A DNA stretch of 64,000 nucleotides from Clusia tigrina (Eukaryota; Arthropoda; Insecta; Diptera; Clusiidae). Under the pieces are notes generated by a model. The model was not told the origin of the DNA. It ran no database searches and saw nothing but the letters and a program-made list of their open reading frames with translations. This document shows positions 1 to 11,200 of this stretch, piece by piece (within the stretch, counting starts at the first letter, position 1; the number at the start of each line of letters is the position of its first letter). Made by a program: the position numbers and the translations under genes. The stretch is taken from the NCBI GenBank assembly GCA_920105625.2, contig OV050030.1:87725570-87789569 (forward strand), given 5' to 3'.

Positions 1-1430
1 GGCTTTACACAGACGGTATTGACATTGCCACCGGAAGTGCGCTGGCCGGAGTATCTAACACCAGAAGGGATAAACCGCGTGGTAAACGGTAACGGTAACG
101 GTACAGGAAAGTCCCAATACTGTGGACAGTATTTCGCCTGTACGAACAAACGATCGAAGACGTTTGAGTCCGTCATGGGTCAATTACCTCTCAGATCCGG
201 GAGAAGTGAATCTAGGAACCACCCATAAAGATAGCGCTCAAGTTTTACCGGTCATAAGTAAAACAAAAATACGCAAAATGGGTATAGAGAAGATTTCAAA
301 GACAGTGGGCAGGGTAGTACCTGTGTTTACTGGCTAGCTTCGGAAGATTTGCAGTCAGAAGTTAACAGATTCATTCAAGGTTGTGAGCTCGCAAAGCGAA
401 GCATAAGCCCTGATGAGTTGCCGGATTTCTTCGACTGTATTAAGCAAAGCTTATTTGGAGACGCGTACAACCTTGTGTTGCCAAAGCAATTCGCCAGTGT
501 GGACGAGCTTTACGGCCTTATAAGGAGAACTTATTTGAAGGAGAGAACTTTGGAAGACATAACCCAAGAAATAATAATCGGGAAGCTGGCAAGTGAAGAC
601 ATACGTACCTTTGCCAGGCATTTAGTGTCACTTCAGATGATGGCCCAGGAAATAATTAAAAAACAAGTACCATGGCGTTGGAGATACAGCATTATTATAC
701 GAAGTTGACAAGTAGGTGGTAAAAACTTTCGTAGTGGGCCTCCGCAACTCCGCTCTGAAGATTCATATGCTGAATAGCAGAACAGAAAATCTGGAGCAGT
801 TAGTAGAAGAAGCAATTAGAGCACAAGTCCTCGTGGAACGGAGTATGGCCGGTTTGGGGGAGGTACAGATGTTCGAAAACAGAAAGGGATAGTTTCACTG
901 CCGCTGTCATGGATAGGGAGGGAAGTTATTACGTCCCAAACATATACAGAGGAGCGTGTAATCCCGGTGTCTCCGACAGCAGAGCCGCGAGTGCGAGAAT
1001 TCCGTACAGGGGGTTTATACAGAGGGCACCCACATGTTCGTTCTGCCGTAAGCAAGGTCATACAAGGGATGAGTGCATTACACGCAAAAACACGCCCTAC
1101 TGTATGGAGTGCCAAACATATGGTCATGAGGCAAGTAGACACTGCCAAGGAGACACCGAATGGAATCAGAGTAGAAGGCGGCAAGCTACGAGGTGCCCGG
1201 ATCCACCCTGGAGGGAAAGCAGGGGTAGTAGTCCCCGAGTTAATTCAACGGAGGGAATTAACCAAGGAAGAAATACTTTCAAAACTGGGAGTGGTCAGCA
1301 GCAACCAAATCGAAATTGCAGAAGTGAACCAAGGACTCAACAGGGCTTGAGATGATTATCATGTGGACGAATGGGACATCGGGCAGCGGAATTCAGGGAT
1401 AGACAATCCCAACAAAGGAACCAGGTAAAC
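1..1430 (+). pseudogene. gag: Family A gag remnant with zinc knuckles (A1)
   Basis: Fragments in several frames align with A2 gag (8963-11153). About 25-90 encodes the stretch LPPEVRWPEYLTPEG, which also occurs in A2 at about 9698. 349-708 is capsid-like. 909-1355 carries two CCHC zinc knuckles (CSFCRKQGH...C and CMECQTYGH...C), which in this family bind genomic RNA. A third knuckle near 1350-1400, intact in A2, is damaged here. A short GGTAAC repeat near 88-105 replaces sequence found in A2. Frameshifts prevent a continuous product. Confidence 0.8.
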
Positions 1431-1504
1431 TTCCAGCGGCCCAGTCGAGGCCAGTAGACTGGAAAGCCAAAAGAAAGGAAGTAATAATTAGGCCCGAATT
1501 ACGT

Positions 1505-2717
1505 GTGACTAGTAATGTAGAAACTACAGTCCAGGAGAAGGAGGAGCAAGAGGCTCTCCAATATCATGAAGTGTTAGGAAGTGGATACGCATCCATGTTG
1601 GGAACAAAAGGACATTGCTTCGTTATGAGCAGGATTGGTGATGCCTTCATCGAGATACCCTGCAAGGAAGCAGCTAATGGAAAGCTAGTGCTTTTGGTAT
1701 ATTCAGGGGCGGACACCAGTCTCGTAAAATCTAGTGTTTTACGGAAATTGTTAGATATTAATCAAATGGACGTAAGAACGCGTCACGGAGCGTTTGGAGG
1801 GTGCATCAGGACATTGGGGTCGCTCAGAATAGGGCACAGTGAAGTTAAGGGCATGAGTTTTAGAGTGCACGCAGTGGAAGTGGATAGGAAAAGTATTCCG
1901 GCCGATGGGATAATTGGCCGCGATAATCTTTGGGGCCACACCATACTGGATGCACTCGAGAAGCAGTTATCAGTTTATGATAATAATAAGAATAGAATCT
2001 TCACTCTTCCATTAAAGTCATGGCAGGAAGGAACCGTGAATAGGGTTAAGAATTGTATGGAAATAGTGAATGCAAGGTCAACTAGAGTAGTTACTATGCA
2101 TGTAAACACGAAATTTAGGACTGTTGCTTTGCACAAGCAGCAGCTAGCGGAGGGCGTATATATGGGAGAAATCATAAAGCACGTTGACATTGCATTTAGT
2201 AGGCACGTGTACGCTTGCCTACTAAATGCATCAGAAGAGGACTACTATATGGATAAGGATTTTAGGCATAAGTTCACTAGCTATGATAATTTTAAAGACT
2301 CTAATTATAGATCGGTTAATCAGATTAAGCAGGTCGATGTAAGAAAAAAGATGGAGAGAGAGCTAGAATCACGGAAGTTAGATTTTAGGAAATTGAACGA
2401 TGCCACTATCAAGCAAGTGTTTCCGATACCAAGGATAGAAGAAATTCTGGATCAATTGGGACACAGTAGATATTTTTCTACACTTGATTTAGCGAGTGGC
2501 TACCAGGAAGAAAACCGCGTTCAGCAGCGGTTTAGGGCATTATGAGTTTAATAGAATGCCGTTTGGATTAACAGGAGCACAGGCTACCTTCCAACGGCTA
2601 ATGAACCATATGCTACAAGGGTTAGATTGTTTTGTGTATCTGGATGATATTGTAATTTATGGGAAGAACTTGCAGCAGCATTCGCAACGCTTGTGCAAGG
2701 TGCTCCAGAAATTATGA
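1505..2717 (+). pseudogene. pol: Family A protease and reverse transcriptase remnant (A1)
   Basis: The retropepsin region lies near 1690-1760. The expected D-S-G-A-D-T motif reads Y-S-G-A-D-T, so the catalytic Asp is lost. After a spacer ending near 2380 the frame jumps directly into RT (DFRKLNDATIK), so about 300 bp present in A2 (linker and RT N-terminus) is deleted. RT blocks LDLASGYQ, the MPFGLTGAQATFQRLM block and the catalytic box YLDDIVIYG (about 2638-2664) are seen. A second small deletion near 2508 shifts the frame within RT. Sequence after 2717 runs to the RNase H deletion junction near 2840. Confidence 0.85.
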
Positions 2718-2839
2718 GAACCCAATTTGAAATTGAACACGGAGAAATGTCAATTTTTGCGAAGAGGGGTGGTTTATTTAGGCCATCGTTGCTCAGAGGC
2801 AGGAGCACTGCCTGACACGCAGAAGGTGAAATGCGTTAA

Positions 2840-4097
2840 AAATTTAGCGATGCGGACGCACTCAGCATAGTAGCGCAGGGACAGAAGGTATCAGTAGTGC
2901 AAACGAGTTCCAAAGCAAGGTCAGATAAGGAGAAGGCCCAGATAATGCAAGAGAATAAAATTGATGCGACAAGAGATGTTAGCAATGCAGGTTTCGATGC
3001 CAATGAGCAAACAGCCAGTAATGTCGATTGGTTGGAGGATAAAAAATATATCCAGGCTTTCTTAAAGGGTTTCCATGATTCACCTCTAGGGGGACACCAG
3101 GGATTCTGGAAAACCCATCACAGAATTAGGCGAGTATGTGGATGGAAAGGTATGCTCCGAAACATAAAAAAGTATATAAAGAGTTGTTCGAAATGTCAGG
3201 CCAATAAGAGTTCAAGGCTAACAAAGATGCCAATGGTGTTAACAGACACACCAAAACAGCCATTTGATAGAGTTCATATAGATATTGTAGGTATTTTACC
3301 TGAGACAGTTTCGGGAAATAAATACATCTTGACGTTCCAAGACGATTTCTCAAAATATGGCGTGCGTGGCTATACCCGATGCTGAACCAAGTACGGTGGC
3401 TAAGGCATTCTTTGATGAAATTATAGCACGGTACAATATACTTAAGGTCTTGATAACCGACAATGGTTCAAATTTCGTATCAAAACAATTCTCAGAAACG
3501 TGTAAAATGCTGGGAATCAAGAAATTGCATATAACACCATATCATCCCCAGGCGAATGGCTCATTGGAGCGTAGTGTTCGCCCTCTGGCCGAGTACTTGC
3601 GCAGTTTTGCCAAGGAAGACGGCTCGAATTGGGAGCAATGGTTGACCACTGCAATGCATGTACACAACAATACTGTGCATGTATCAAGGAAGCAAACTCC
3701 GTTTAGGACGCTCTACGGGTTTGATTTCAACATGCCAGAAAATTTGAAGCGCAAATGTGCGCCAATGTACAATGCTGATGAGCCCCATAAAGTGCAAAAA
3801 TATAAGTTGCAACGAGCGCACGAATTGGTTAGAGAAAACCAGGATGGTGCTAAACGAATAGCCAGGGAAGCCTATAACAAGGTACTAAACCCAGTAATCT
3901 TTCATGCGGGTGACCAGGTACTAATGAAGAAGCAGGCTAGAAGAAACAAATTCTCACCTGTTTGGATAAGTCCGTATATAATAGCAGAGATCCGTAGCCC
4001 AGTTACAACAGTCGTAACAATTAAGGCCAAGAATAAAAAGCTACATAATAATTTGTTGAAAACGCACAGCTCCGATTTTCAAAGTCAATGCCAGTAG
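2840..4097 (+). pseudogene. pol: Family A integrase (A1), one frameshift
   Basis: The integrase inserts retrotransposon cDNA into the host chromosome. The H2C2 zinc domain spans about 3073-3225 (GGHQGFWKTHH ... CSKCQ). The catalytic core has D in VHIDIVGIL (about 3275), D in LITDNGSNF (about 3455) and E in NGSLERS (about 3565). A 2-bp deletion near 3355 (copies A2 and A3 read SNYMACVA or SKYMACVA there) breaks the frame into 2897-3385 and 3357-4097. The C-terminal frame ends at 4095-4097. At its 5' side it fuses through a deletion to the end of the RT. Confidence 0.88.
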
Positions 4098-4240
4098 AAG
4101 TGTCTCACTTAAAACTCGGGCGAGTAAGAATTGACGTAAGAAAAATATGCTTATTAGGCTCTATGGCCGAACGAAGCACAGTAGAGGAAAATATATTAAA
4201 TAGTAAGAAACGGGTTCATTGGACACAATTTAAAAAATAA
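4088..4240 (+). CDS. Small 50-aa ORF overlapping the end of family A pol (A1)
   Basis: An ATG at 4088 opens 50 codons in a different frame, overlapping the last 10 bases of the integrase frame. The product begins MPVEVSHLKLGR and ends VHWTQFKK; it is basic with no recognised domain. A2 has the same frame (21075-21227) with a few amino-acid changes; copy D is disrupted. It may be a separate mini-ORF or the authentic C-terminus of pol reached by a frame change. I do not recognise it. Confidence 0.4.
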   Translation: MPVEVSHLKLGRVRIDVRKICLLGSMAERSTVEENILNSKKRVHWTQFKK

Positions 4241-6674
4241 AATTATAAGACAGTCATGGGTAAGTAATTTAAACTAAACGTAGAATATATACACACATAC
4301 ATACGGCAGTTAATGAAATAAAATACGATGCGTAAGCAGTAGCGCCGGCACCGTTGGTGAAGTAAGTATATATGTATGTAGCTGTAGAATGCACAGAATG
4401 AATGTACGAAGGTATATTTAAGCAAGTAAGTAATTTTGTTAATAAGCATGGGTATGGCCATATAAGTAAGAATGTAGGGACATACGATTAGGAATTGGGA
4501 ATTTGCAGATACTGCAGCTGGCTAAATGTAAATATACATAGGCTTTTACTATTTATTGATTAGGAAATTAGCGTATGGAAAATTGAAGAAATATATATGC
4601 TGAGATTTAAAAAAAATGTATAGTTTAATGGGAAAATAACGATAGCAATTAATTCTAAGTAATGTAAAGCGCCTCGAATTTTTGTATGTAGCCATATGCG
4701 AGCTAATTACAGGGTGGAAAATACAATCGTTAATGGATATATACATACCAGGTTATAATTAAATTTAAAGCCAATAAAATGAGTGAATGCGATGAAAAAT
4801 TGAGTCATGCAATGGACAAAGTTTTGACATAAACGGGTTATCTTATATAATCTTTGTTTTTGTCGGAGGGGCAAATGGATTTGCTCAAGATTGAAATGAG
4901 TGATAAAGATGAGCACGAAAAAATTAAACGAAGTAAAAATGATACCCTAAATGGCAATGATAACAGATAGTCCGGTCCTCTTTTCCTCATGGATGCAGTA
5001 ACAGATCCGATGATGTAAGGGGAAACGACGATTCAACTTACGTCCAGAATGAAATAGAATTCAACTGTAGAATAAGCGTATTAATTATAAGTGTTATTAT
5101 AATTATTTAAAAATCTGAATTTATGCTAAATAGGAAAATTGTCCACAATAGTATATAAAGTATATACGTATATGGTATATTTATTTAATTATTATATGTT
5201 GTTGAAATTGGTTTGTTAAATTAACTGATGAAATGTTAGATCAAACTATAATGTTAACTAGAAAACTAAGAAAATTAGTATAAGGATTCAGCTCTGACGA
5301 TGTGAACCAAAGCAGGAAGTTCCAGGAACAGCGCATATCGGAAGACGGTGCAGGCTAAGGGACCAACGTAGTATTCGGAAAGATGTGTTTTTGGAAAAAC
5401 AGGGATTTTTGGCAGCTATCTAAGGTTTGGGAATCCAGTTGTGCCCCAAGGATGCCAACATATTAGATTGGGGATGAATGGCGACGGATGTAATTTTTTT
5501 ATTTTTTTATTAATTAATGACAAGCACCGAAAAATAAACAAGTTTCCTTGCGGAGTCATGTTTTGTATTGGACAGTTTTATATTACAATGTCCACCCAGT
5601 GTATCACAATCTCAACAGAATCGATTTTGGATAAGTTGAAGATGGGCAAAAGCTTAAGGAGGGTGACTGAACCACCACCAAATATAGTAAGCAGAAGGCA
5701 TTCGGCTCACGGAAGTTAATTGATTCATTAGAGTATATGTCAAATGAACGTATGAAATGTGGTTTCTATATGAAATGTGATTTAATACAAGAAGACACAG
5801 AGCCTGGTATCTGATCTGAGTACGCAAGTTACATCATTAAACGTGTATCTCAGAAAAATACCGATTGTCTCCACATCAAAATCAAACGAAGTCAAATACC
5901 ATTATGAGGAAGCTCAAGAAAAACACACCATAAAACGCGTTGCTGCAAAGTAAATAACGGAGGAGTATTGTAATCTCTCATGTATTTCAAATGCATTTTA
6001 GCTGATTACTATAAGCAGAGGCAGTACCACCTACAGCCGTGGGGCACGCTATATAAATCAAAAGAAGAAGGCCACTACAGGCGAAGTTTTAATGGCAAAC
6101 CAAATCGCCAACCTATAACATCTTTGTACGTACCGATCTAGAAAGAAGGGAGGGGTATGCAGAGTTCATCGAGGGACTTCACTCCGACAACGACGGCAGT
6201 CAACCAGATCAACAGGTAGCAGAGGTCGCAATATAACATAAGAGTTTAGGTATAAAATATCGCAGTATAATATAGGATATTAAGCATAAAGTTACATTGT
6301 ATTATCACTAGTTGTTTGAAATTGTTTATACGCTAGTGAGAAAAGAGTCGAAGAAGGGTCAAATATAAAAAAGGGGAATATTACAAAAAAAAATTAGAAC
6401 TAAAAGAACAAAACAAAACAAAAAAGAAACTATAAAAGAAGTACACAAAAAAAACAAAACTATAAAAGGAGTAGTAAGAGAATAAAAAAAAACAAAAGAA
6501 CACAGAAGTAAAAAAGCTAAGAATGCAATAACAGAACCCAAGAAAAACAAACAAGAGAAAAAAAATTATATATATGTATTATAGGTTTAAAAGAATGCAC
6601 GGATTGTTCAAAGTGCAGAAAAAATAAATATTGTAACAAATTTATTAGAAGTTAGTTGCACTAACTTCTTTTAG
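4241..6674 (+). other. Long 3' region of family A between pol and LTR (A1)
   Basis: About 2.4 kb of AT-rich sequence, nearly identical to 21228-23647 in A2. It holds a 92-codon frame at 5441-5719 (product rich in hydrophobic residues, not recognised) and a 27-codon open tail at 6153-6236. About 6360-6580 is an A-rich purine stretch with a repeated ACTATAAAAG motif. The length would suit a lost third ORF (env-like), but no signal peptide, fusion or membrane-anchor pattern is visible, so that remains a guess. Confidence 0.6.
6153..6236 (+). pseudogene. C-terminal tail of a lost family A 3' ORF
   Basis: 27 codons ending in TAA (GYAEFIEG...HSDND...QQVA.VA). The diverged copy D has the same length and stop at 39606-39689. 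Differences leave the frame open (L/F, G/D, S/R, D/K, E/Q, I/V changes, no indels). Sequence upstream is not alignable between A1 and D, so only the end of a presumed third ORF survives. Confidence 0.4.
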
Positions 6675-6688
6675 AAAGAGGGGACGGA
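6675..6688 (+). promoter_or_regulatory. Polypurine tract of family A (A1 3' LTR)
   Basis: AAAGAGGGGACGGA lies directly before the LTR start TGTTGTGAG. This is the usual site of plus-strand DNA priming. A2 (23648-23662) and D (40043-40059) have the same tract with small differences. Confidence 0.8.
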
Positions 6689-7490
6689 TGTTGTGAGTTC
6701 GAATCAAGCTGCCTGCACGTAGTATCTCACATCATCGACTCCTAACAGCTGCCGCACATTCTGTGTAATTAGCATGTGTTCATGTTACTTAAGAAAGCAC
6801 ATATTTTTAGGGTGCGAGTATTCTGAATTGATATTACCTATGTAATATTTATTATGTAACTTTTAGGGTGTTACAGTTTCGCAGGCGAGCCACCGAAGGG
6901 CATTGAAATTTAGAATGCACCATCAACACATTTGCATTGGAGTAGGTCAGTTGGCTTGACCAACTGACACCAATTAACAGGTGCGGAACTGGAAGACTAG
7001 AAACGTCAGTTCACAGACTGAGAGTACTGTTTGGAAATAGTATATAAGAATTAGTATTTTAAGAATAAACTCCTCTTGCTATTTTGAATCTGAAAGTGAT
7101 GTAGTGTTTCATTTCAAAGAGTGATTTAGGTATACAGGAACACGCGCGCCCAGCAAATACGGTCTCCAACAGGTGTTACATTTCCGCAGTCGAGTCGACG
7201 AATGGCATTGAAATTTAGAATGTACCGTCGACATTTTTACAGTAAAGTAGATCAGTTGGCTTGACCAACTGACACCAGTTAACAGGTGCCAAATTAGAAC
7301 ATCAGGAAGGTCAATACGTAGACTGAAAGTGTTCTTTGTAAACAGTATATAAGAATTATGATTTTAAGAATAAATCTTCTTGATGTTTCTAACTTGAAAG
7401 AGTGATGTGGTGTTTTGATTAAGAGGAGTGATTGTCGGTTTGCAGCGTAAGGACGTTTCCCGAGGACACCAACAAGCACGGACCCCAACA
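6689..7490 (+). repeat. Family A LTR 1, shared by A1 (3') and A2 (5')
   Basis: Starts TGTTGTGAG after the polypurine tract and ends in ACA just before a primer-binding-like sequence. The same LTR is at 23663-24454 and, in a shorter form, at 40060-40584. The 802-bp length reflects a roughly 300-bp internal tandem duplication (about 6868-7171 and 7172-7470). Each module contains a dyad, TATATAAG and AATAAA; the D LTR has only one module. Confidence 0.9.
6946..6968 (+). promoter_or_regulatory. Perfect 9-bp dyad in the LTR promoter module
   Basis: GTCAGTTGG and CCAACTGAC are separated by CTTGA. It lies about 75 bp upstream of TATATAAG (7041-7048) with AATAAA at 7064-7069. The second module repeats the arrangement (dyad near 7253, TATATAAG 7346-7353, AATAAA 7369-7374). 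A regulatory role is inferred from the position and the repetition. Confidence 0.45.
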
Positions 7491-7515
7491 TTTTGACGCA
7501 GCCAGTAGCATAGAT
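7491..7515 (+). other. Primer-binding-like site after LTR 1, partly duplicated
   Basis: TTTTGACGCAGCCAGTAG follows the LTR end. A related ACATTTTGGCGG sequence recurs about 40 bp later (7530-7545). In the A2/A3 interval the same pair reads TTTTGATGCAGCCAGTAGG (24455) and TTTTGGCGCAGCCAGT (about 24508). The TGGCGCAG core resembles the primer site of the 17.6/297 group; the tRNA assignment is not verified. Confidence 0.5.
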
Positions 7516-8962
7516 GCGATGCGCCAACATTTTGGCGGCATTTACAGGAGGAATCCCAGGGCAAGGAACCCTGTAGCAGGGAAGCATCCTGCAACAAATT
7601 TGAAGGATAACCCAGGGAAGAGAACCCTGAAGCAGACGGGATAATCGTGAATAAAAAGTATAATAGCGTAGTATAGATACTTCTGCGACCCTGAAAGCGC
7701 CGTAGCGCTTGTCAAAAAAGTTGCAACGTATAGGCGCGATTGCGCTATTGTACGCAGCTTTGTATGGGCAACCAGAAACCGTCAGTATGATCGGACGGTA
7801 TATGTATCTCGTCCTAGCTGTTAGGACTTTTTTTTGGTAGGGGATTTGTATTTGTTTGTCGTTAGGGATATATTTGGATACACATTTGTCACTTTTTTAC
7901 AGACAATTAAATACCATGAGTTTAGGGTTTTAGAAAAAATATAAATGCTATTATTACGTGGAGCATACGTTATGGGTTATTTTTTAATATGGATTCAAAT
8001 TTCCGGGAATGAATTAAGACACTTTTGTCTGTGAAGCCAATTTCGGTTTTTGTCGAACATATAGCCATTTTATATGGATGTTTGGGAGTATTAGAGATGG
8101 TGAAAGGAAAATTGGATATGGGGATACATGTGAGGAAATCAAGGAGTATCTGTGAGGAAGTCAAGGACAAATTTGCATTGATGGAAGGACTTAATGGACG
8201 CCGATAGACCGCCAATGTGGAACTTGTAATGGAAAACAAGCAAAGGAAAATATATATAAGGAGAGAATTTACGGTGTTTAATAAATTTGTCATGATAGAA
8301 TCTTTAGATTAAGAAGTTTGATAATAGTTAGTATAATTTTTATACTTACGTAATTTGAGTAAGTCTATTTTTCTTCACGGCATTACGTCGCAGTTGTCTT
8401 TTTATGTTGAGTAATGTTTGTATTCCTGAAAAGTAGAACTGAAAACTTATCGGAATACTGTTATGAGTTTTATTAGAAAATCAACCTTTTTAGTTTCTAG
8501 TGAGACATGAGGTTAATGGAAAACAATATAAGTGGAAACAATGAACGACAACTAAAGGACATAACGTCGTTACTAAAGGTCGGAAAGCGTTTTGGAATAA
8601 GGAAAAGAGGAGGATATCAGACGCGGGAACGGAAGCGGTTGGCATATCTAAGAGAGGTACTAAAGGAGCAAAAAACGGTGGAAGTCCCTATATCCTGGGA
8701 GCAGGCAAATAAGTTGTAGCAGGAGCTGTGCCATTTGGAGGAGCAGCAATTAAAGAGACGCGGAAAACATTGAGAATAGTAGCGATTTATCGAATTAATT
8801 TGTAATACAGTTTAGTTTAAGTGTCGCCACTAAATGGGACATAGGATATAAATGTTTAATAAAGTTAGAAGAAAAAAGCAACACAAGTTGTAGCATTTTT
8901 TTTACTATTTTTTTGTGTGCTTTTGGAAGCCACGGGTTCATAAATAACAATTAATTCGGTCT
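7516..8962 (+). other. Untranslated leader of A2 with short frames
   Basis: About 1.4 kb between the primer site and gag. 8507-8719 is a 70-codon ATG frame, lysine- and arginine-rich (MRLMENNISG...), conserved at 25497-25709 with its stop. 8025-8207 is open but starts with TTG. Neither matches a family I know. The leader also carries a long antisense frame in A3 (25283-24258) that is broken here. Confidence 0.45.
8507..8719 (+). CDS. 70-aa basic ORF in the family A leader
   Basis: ATG at 8507, stop at 8717-8719. The product is strongly basic with a run of R/K (KRFGIRKRGGYQTRERKR) and reads as part of a helix-rich nucleic-acid-binding peptide. A related open frame continues past the stop (ELCHLEEQQLKRRGK), so it may be the relic of an N-terminal gag segment. 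The copy at 25497-25709 is nearly identical, but it belongs to the tandem duplication and is not independent support. Confidence 0.35.
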   Translation: MRLMENNISGNNERQLKDITSLLKVGKRFGIRKRGGYQTRERKRLAYLREVLKEQKTVEVPISWEQANKL

Positions 8963-11153
8963 ATGGAAGCACCAAAAGAAGCTATAAGATTGCTGGAAGG
9001 TGAAAAGCGGCAGAGCGAGGCAATCCAAAGGAGAATCAGATATTGTAGAAAGGATAATAAGGCACGGAAGAATAGCGAGTATTACCGTAAGCGCATAACG
9101 GAACTAGAAGCCTTGTTGAAGACATTTAATGATAACAACGAGGAGTTGTTACCTTTTAAGGTGTGTTGTGGTGACAAGGAGTACTTTACCAAGAATTATC
9201 CGTTATATGTCAACGGTTTAACACGGGACTGGTTTACAAAGTTCAGATTGGATCTAGAAGAGCTTAAAGCACAAGTAGATAGTCCTAGTTCGCCAGAGGA
9301 CAAGGCTCAAGACATGTTACGGTCTTTACAGACGGAGGTAAAGTTATTCGCAGAGAAACTGTATGAACAATTGAAAGCGGCAACGAGCAAAAGTGCTCTG
9401 GAGATTTGCGAGGGACAGTGAGAATTTGTCAACTTTGGAACCAGCAGACCAAGCATTAGTAACTATTCAAAATCGAACGGAGGAGAAATTTTTCAAGTCT
9501 TCAAGGATACAGAAGAGTTGAAGGCGAATACAGAATTTCTAGAGAATAAAACTAGAGAACTTTCTAGGCAACTCCGAGAGACCGAGGAAGCCGCGTCATA
9601 TTTGGAGAGGCAAAATCTAGAACTTAAGAGAATCGGGACAACTGCTAAACCAGCAAGAGTATCAACCTCTCAAATACATACACAAACAGTACTAGGTTTG
9701 CCACCAGAAGTTCGCTGGCCGGAATATTTAACTCCGGAAGGGATAGGTCGTGTTGTAAAGCCAAGATTAGTATTGAGTGAAGAGATGGAAGCGGAATTTT
9801 TGTTTGACGCATCCGAGATCGGTGTCGAGCCTTTTTCGCCGGGAAGTCCGGTACACAATAAAAACCAGGTATATCCGCCAAAAGAGCCAGAACCAGTAAC
9901 TGTGCAGCAAAGCTCCAATATTGTGGACAGTATTTCGCCTGCGCGAGCAAACGGTCGAAGACTAATTAGTTTGAGTCCGTCGTTGGTCAAGTACCTCTCA
10001 GGTTCGGGAGAAGAGAATATGGAAACCCCCGAAGAGATTAATCCTAAGTTTTTACCAAAAAGTAGGAAATCACTGGAAGTTGCTCATGCGGAGGAGAAGT
10101 TGGTACCCATGTTCTCAGGAGTCGAGTTGTGTGACCTGAGCACTGAGATCAGCCATTTCAAAGAAGGTTGTGAGCTAGCGCAATAAAGTGTATTAGACAA
10201 AGAACCACAGGTGATACGTTTGATTTACTAGCGCATAGCTCAGTAAGCACCCTGGCAGGGTTATATGCACTTTTGGATCGGACATATTTAAAACAAAAGT
10301 CGTACGACTCTCTCGTACGGGAAATTCAGGAATCAACTCAGAAACCTGGGGAGGAATTGAGAGCCTGGGGAACGATGCTGAGACAGAAACCATTAGGCAG
10401 TTTCCAGGAAACGTTCCAGCACACAAGGCTCAAGTAGAATGGGCTATGATTTCATGTTCAAGGATGGCCTCATAAATAGGGACTTAGCTAATTATACTCT
10501 TACTCTCACGCAGAGGAGCATGGCAGACTTAGTGGAAGCGATCTCTTCCGCTGAAGCAGCAATACAACAGCGAGCGACAACAGTTGTAATCTGCTGGACT
10601 GATGGTCCTGCAGAGGTAGGACCAGTACAGCAGCGAAACACAAGTGGAATCGGTAGATGAATTTCCGCAACAAAGAGACCAAGGATTCCTGGTCGAGAGG
10701 TTCCAGCTAAGGAAACCCATTCGCTCATTCTGCCATAAGCCAATTCATACAAGGGATGAAAGGGTTACATGCAAAAACACGCCCCATTGTGTGGAGTGCC
10801 AAACTTACGGTCATGAGGCAAGTATACAGTGCCAAGTATACACAGTATGGAATCAGAGTAGAAGGCAGCCAGCTACGAGGCGCTCGGATCCACCCTTGAG
10901 GGACAGCAGGGGTAGTAGTCCCCGAGTTAATTCAACGGAAGGAATTAACCAAGGAAGAAATCCTTTCAACACTGGGAGTGGTCAGCAGCGACCAAATTGG
11001 AATTCCAGAAGTGATGTGAGGATGAGCAATACCATAAAGGGCTTGAAATGCTTCTCATGTGGACGAATCGGACATCGGGCAGCGGAATGCAGAGAAGGAC
11101 AATCCCAACAAAGGAACCAGGGAAACTTCCAGCGGCCCAGTCGAGGCAAGTAG
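8963..11153 (+). pseudogene. gag: Family A gag (A2), several frameshifts
   Basis: This is the best-preserved gag of the family. ATG at 8963 opens 152 codons rich in charged heptads (coiled coil). 9518-10186 continues with another coiled coil (about residues 5-45), then LPPEVRWPEYLTPEG. 10197-10640 is capsid-like in broken frames. 10644-11153 is the nucleocapsid, with a damaged first knuckle, CVECQTYGH...C and an intact third knuckle, CFSCGRIGHRAAEC. Stops at 9421 and 10184 and frame changes show it is not functional. Confidence 0.85.
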
Positions 11154-11200
11154 ACTGGAAAGCCAAAAGAAAGGAAGTAATAATTAGGCTGAATTACATG

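Larger units (their letters stand above)
1..7490 (+). mobile_element. Family A Ty3/gypsy LTR retrotransposon, copy A1 (5' part outside window)
   Basis: The order gag remnant, protease, reverse transcriptase, integrase, long 3' region, polypurine tract, LTR is that of a Ty3/gypsy element. The 5' LTR, leader and first half of gag lie outside the window: position 1 corresponds to about 9675 in copy A2. Pol carries frameshifts, a deletion before the RT and a missing RNase H domain, so this is a fossil. Its integrase is intact at the site (about 3886) where A2 and A3 carry a family C insertion. The family belongs to Ty3/gypsy by YLDD RT and integrase motifs; I could not assign a clade. Confidence 0.93.

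Noticed and set aside
5441..5719. 92-aa ORF as an envelope gene
   Set aside because: No signal peptide, furin-like site or membrane anchor, and its only match is the duplicated copy; left as an unassigned frame.
9645..9990. Antisense ORFs of about 100 aa opposite family A gag
   Set aside because: Shadows of the gag reading frame with no independent conservation.
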